From contig NC_092677.1 of the NCBI RefSeq assembly GCF_964355755.1, positions 13,352,601-13,416,600 on the forward strand: 64,000 nucleotides of DNA. Reading direction: 5' to 3'. The stretch comes from Antedon mediterranea. Lineage: Eukaryota; Echinodermata; Crinoidea; Comatulida; Antedonidae. Shown piece by piece: positions 61,660 to 64,000 of the stretch; the stretch's first letter is position 1; each line of letters starts with the position of its first letter. The notes beneath the pieces are model-generated. The model was not told the origin of the DNA. It saw only the letters and a program-made list of their open reading frames with translations, and did no database searches. The position numbers and the translations under genes were made by a program.

Positions 61660-63845
61660 TATATCATTCAGATGGTGCACATGGTAGCGGAAGTCGAAGT
61701 GGTACAACGGCATCAAGCGAATCAGGTGAATATCATCATCTATATACAAATTAATTACATCTTTTGCGTAAACCTCAAAACCAAACACGTGCTTTTTACT
61801 TTCTGGTCTTCGAAAACAATTCGATGCCTGACTCTGGTTGATCCAATATGGCCGATTAACCAGTAAAAAGAACATCGAGATAAATTTCCATTTGCTATAA
61901 CGTAAACTGTCTCGTGTACAATTTTTTAAAAATGATTGATTACATCCTTCATACGGTACTTCGTTATTTACACGGGTAAGTCGATTTCTACTCCCCACCA
62001 AAGTTTGCGGTAATTGTGCTAAAATTGATTTAATTCAATGCTTTTATTCTATAGGTTTCACAACTCAAAGCGAAGAAACAACACATATACCAGATTTGTT
62101 TTTCTATTCAATTCGATTTTTACATTGTTTACATTAGGCCTATGTAGTTCTACAAATTACTATTAATTAATTAACAGTACAGTAATCAAATGCAATAACA
62201 TCCAACATCCACTACGATTATCGAGGGCAATGCTTATTGGCTTTTTGTTTCTTTGCCTGAAATTGATTTAATTTAATGTTTACTTACCTGTAAAAATAAT
62301 ACTTTTTATACCTGTTTTTTACTCTATTATACTAAGTTGGACTCACTTTTGGAAGCGGTACAGGTAAAGGTGCGCAAATAGCAACGTTTCCAACACAACA
62401 ATGTAAGTTAACATGCTCTGAAAATTTAATTTTTAAACATTTATCAAAACCTGATTGAAGGGGATTCTTTTGGGAAGGAAATGTACATGGCCTTAAACGC
62501 CACCCCAAAAATGTACACTTAATTTATAGGAGCCTCTTTTAAAATAAACTTAATATTTTCTACTCATACACTAAAAAAAATAGGGCCTAACGAATATTAT
62601 TCTGATGACGACGACTCAGATCATGGTGATGGTGCATATGGTGGCGGAAGTCGAGGTGGCGGTGGTGGAAGTCGAGGTGGCGGAAGTCGAGGTGGTGGAA
62701 GTCGAGGTGGCGGAAGTCGAGGTGGCGGTGGTGGAAGTCGAGGTGGCGGACGCGGTGGTGGTCCAAAATCAGGTGAATATCATCTATTATAACTTTTGCG
62801 TAAATCTCAAAACCAAACACGTACTTTTCACATTCTGGTCTTCGAAAACAAGTTGATGCCTGACCCTGGTTGATCAAATATGGCCGATAAGTACAGTAAA
62901 AAAGTACACCGAGATAAATTTCTCTGTACAATTTAAAAAGATTGATTGATTATGACTATATTATTTCAATATTATTAATTAACTTAATGTCTGAATGTTA
63001 AGTGATCGTTAAACAATAAAGTTGAGCATTTCCCCACCGGATTCTATTATTCTACTATAATATTCAATTACTTAAGAATATTGGTAATTCTGATGATGAG
63101 AAATGGTTGTAAGCTCAAATTAAAGACTGTTTGGATTCTAATGTCCTGTATATTTAGAATTATATTCGACGATCACATCAAAACCCCTCACCACCCCACC
63201 CCTAATCTCCACTATTATCACACTCCTAATAACAAACAATTATAATCGGTTGAACAATTTCTACTTCATAGAACATATTTGATTTTGCAGGAATGAGCAA
63301 GGCCGTTGATTTCAATCTTCTAAAAACGATTGAACATCTTTTCTAATTTTTTTTCAGAAGTGAACGAGGATGATTTCAATCTCCTGAAAATGATTGTGTC
63401 AGAGTATTACGATGACAGGAATTGTCTCATTATGCTGAAGGTGTTGTTTAGAGACCATGTGCCTCAATTCAAATTACAAGAAATGAGATCTACAATAGAT
63501 ATGTTAAACGCGTTAGAGGACTCCGGTGATTTAAGTTCAAAAGACATCTCGATAATATACGACACAATCAACTTGACAAAACAATATGCCTTGAAAGATA
63601 AGATACAGAAAGAATTACCATTTCCCAATGTAAGTGGAATACCAATTACCAACTTCACAGAGTACAGACAGAAGATAATGAAACTTGGAATGGAGATAAA
63701 TAGAAGGGATATACATAGAAGTGATATGTATTCTAACAATCCATACAAGGGATACCAAAGTAGTTGGAGAATGATAGACGATTTAGACGACGGCAACATT
63801 CAAACATTGTTGAGTAAACTGAATATGCTGCATTATTGGAATTAA
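60708..63845 (+). CDS. four-DED protein with acidic/GGSR linker, gene 3 of array
   Basis: Best model exons: 60708-61215, 61672-61725, 62337-62402, 62584-62772, 63358-63845; all junctions phase 1; 1,305 nt, 434 aa. Tandem DED pair in exon 1: RELKFLLHDHLPVGVM, MQLFNELRSKS, SSHRKTFYKSMIHITD, NKWDLVFYLEKELKL, LERFANQLN. The linker is about 100 residues: short Gly/Ser, an optional GLTFGSGTGKG piece, then EYYSDDDDSDHGDG and repeated GGGSR units. The second pair is shorter and more diverged, and its last DED ends early at LSKLNMLHYWN. Uncertain points: the third exon may end at 62,363; the fourth may start at 62,620 (in frame, 12 codons shorter); the last acceptor is CAGAAG, so it may start at 63,361. 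The linker could bind RNA or drive condensation by analogy with RGG regions; that is inference. It lies 4 kb after gene 2. Confidence 0.75.
61613..61656. repeat. (ATA)n microsatellite
   Basis: Pure AAT/ATA triplets ending about 15 nt before the acceptor of linker exon 61672-61725, so length change could affect branch-point spacing. Confidence 0.9.
61672..61725 (+). other. linker exon 2 of DED gene 3 (54 nt, phase 1-1)
   Basis: Bounded by ATATCATTCAG and GTGAAT. It encodes DGAHGSGSRSGTTASSES. It is the unexpanded sister of the exon at 62,584-62,772, which lies in copy B of the same duplication. Confidence 0.7.
62337..62402 (+). other. candidate linker exon 3 of DED gene 3 (66 or 27 nt)
   Basis: Acceptor after TTTTTTACTCTATTATACTAAG. 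Two possible donors, GTAAAG at 62,364 and a perfect GTAAGT at 62,403, both keep phase 1-1 and an open frame (GLTFGSGTGKGAQIATFPTQ). It lies in the extra sequence found only in copy B. No transcript support. Confidence 0.45.
62584..62772 (+). other. acidic and GGGSR-repeat linker exon of DED gene 3
   Basis: 189 nt, phase 1-1, donor GTGAAT. It encodes an acidic start (EYYSDDDDSDHGDG), then seven Arg residues spaced by GGGS or GGGGGS, ending GGGRGGGPKSG. At the DNA level the repeat (62,640-62,763) is the 15-bp unit GGTGGCGGAAGTCGA and a GGT-extended variant. By homology to copy A the acceptor may be at 62,619 instead, giving 153 nt, also in frame. The antisense His-rich frame over it is an artefact. 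Confidence 0.7.
63291..63346 (+). other. possible alternative or decaying terminal exon of DED gene 3
   Basis: After GATTTTGCAG at 63,281-63,290, a phase-1 reading gives MSKAVDFNLLKTIEHLF and a stop at 63,344-63,346. The DNA word GATTTCAATCTTCTAAAAACG copies GATTTCAATCTCCTGAAAATG of the real last exon 65 bp downstream, so this is a partial duplication of that exon's start. If used, it would end the protein before the second DED pair. Confidence 0.5.
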
Positions 63846-64000
63846 TAATTCAAGATTGGTGAGAATCATTTCCAACCAGTCATCTGTTAATGTCGATTCG
63901 TAACAAACATTACAGTCCTGTCTTACAACCAGAAACTATATAGTTGGTAGTATTACTGAATTACTGAATACTGTTGTATAGATTATGCTCATACATTTCT
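63846..64000 (+). other. 3' region of DED gene 3, cut by the window edge
   Basis: Only 155 nt after the stop. No poly(A) signal is seen, so the transcript end and any further array member lie outside. Confidence 0.5.

Larger units (their letters stand above)
61277..61895 (+). repeat. intragenic segmental duplication, copy A
   Basis: Carries intron sequence, the linker exon 61672-61725 and the next intron part. It matches copy B (62,038-62,925) on both sides of the exon: GGTTTCACAACTCAATGCG at the left and GTCTTCGAAAACAATTCGAT at the right. Confidence 0.85.
62038..62925 (+). repeat. intragenic segmental duplication, copy B
   Basis: Same order as copy A (61,277-61,895) but longer, because of about 200 extra bases at 62,225-62,430 and the expanded linker exon. 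Few differences at the left end (ACTCAAAGCGAAG vs ACTCAATGCGAAG) suggest a fairly recent event. Confidence 0.85.

Noticed and set aside
62587-62931. His-rich minus-strand frame with HHLDFRHLDF repeats
   Set aside because: Antisense of the GGGSR repeat exon; the plus-strand frame has correct phases and splice sites.
49973-63845. Viral origin (vFLIP-like) of the tandem DED genes
   Set aside because: The genes have several introns, invertebrate-like splice sites and base use like their neighbours, and four DEDs; nothing points to a virus.

Overview
The window is AT-rich eukaryotic DNA, most likely from a marine invertebrate deuterostome and, by weak inference, an echinoderm. The case rests on intron-rich genes with vertebrate-like orthologues, many short non-autonomous mobile elements, very frequent TAGGCCTA and TACAGTA words, and a local expansion of death-effector-domain genes. 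The phylum assignment rests on general familiarity, not on a search.

Layout. Positions 1-24,866 hold no gene I can support. They are filled with MITEs, tRNA-derived SINEs, minisatellites and a LINE fragment. Positions 24,867-32,898 (+) hold an 8-exon gene for a 30-finger C2H2 protein, the ZNF236 orthologue (1812 aa predicted). Tail-to-tail with it, 47,815-35,623 (-) holds a 13-coding-exon AMFR/gp78 orthologue (789 aa predicted), with multi-pass membrane segments, RING-H2, CUE, a UBE2G2-binding region and a VCP-interacting motif. A long (TA)n tract follows at 49.1-49.3 kb.

Positions 49,973-63,845 (+) hold a head-to-tail array of three paralogous genes. Each appears to encode a four-death-effector-domain protein. 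A large first coding exon encodes a tandem DED pair that resembles the caspase-8/c-FLIP prodomain. One to three small phase 1-1 linker exons follow, then a large last exon encodes a second, diverged DED pair. The DED exons are conserved between paralogues, while the linkers are not alignable: short Gly/Val/Ala, Thr-rich, or, in gene 3, an acidic plus Gly-Gly-Ser-Arg repeat linker made by an intragenic tandem duplication. No caspase, kinase, death domain or membrane segment is attached, so these look like pure DED scaffolds or adaptors. A shared upstream module precedes genes 2 and 3, and an orphan copy lies between them. The array may continue past the right edge.

How they might work together. 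ZNF236 (nuclear) and AMFR (ER) are unrelated housekeeping-type genes. The DED array is the lineage-specific part, and by family knowledge it would act in apoptotic or innate-immune signalling assemblies; that role is inference. All gene models were built by reading frames, phase continuity and GT-AG sites by eye, without transcript data.
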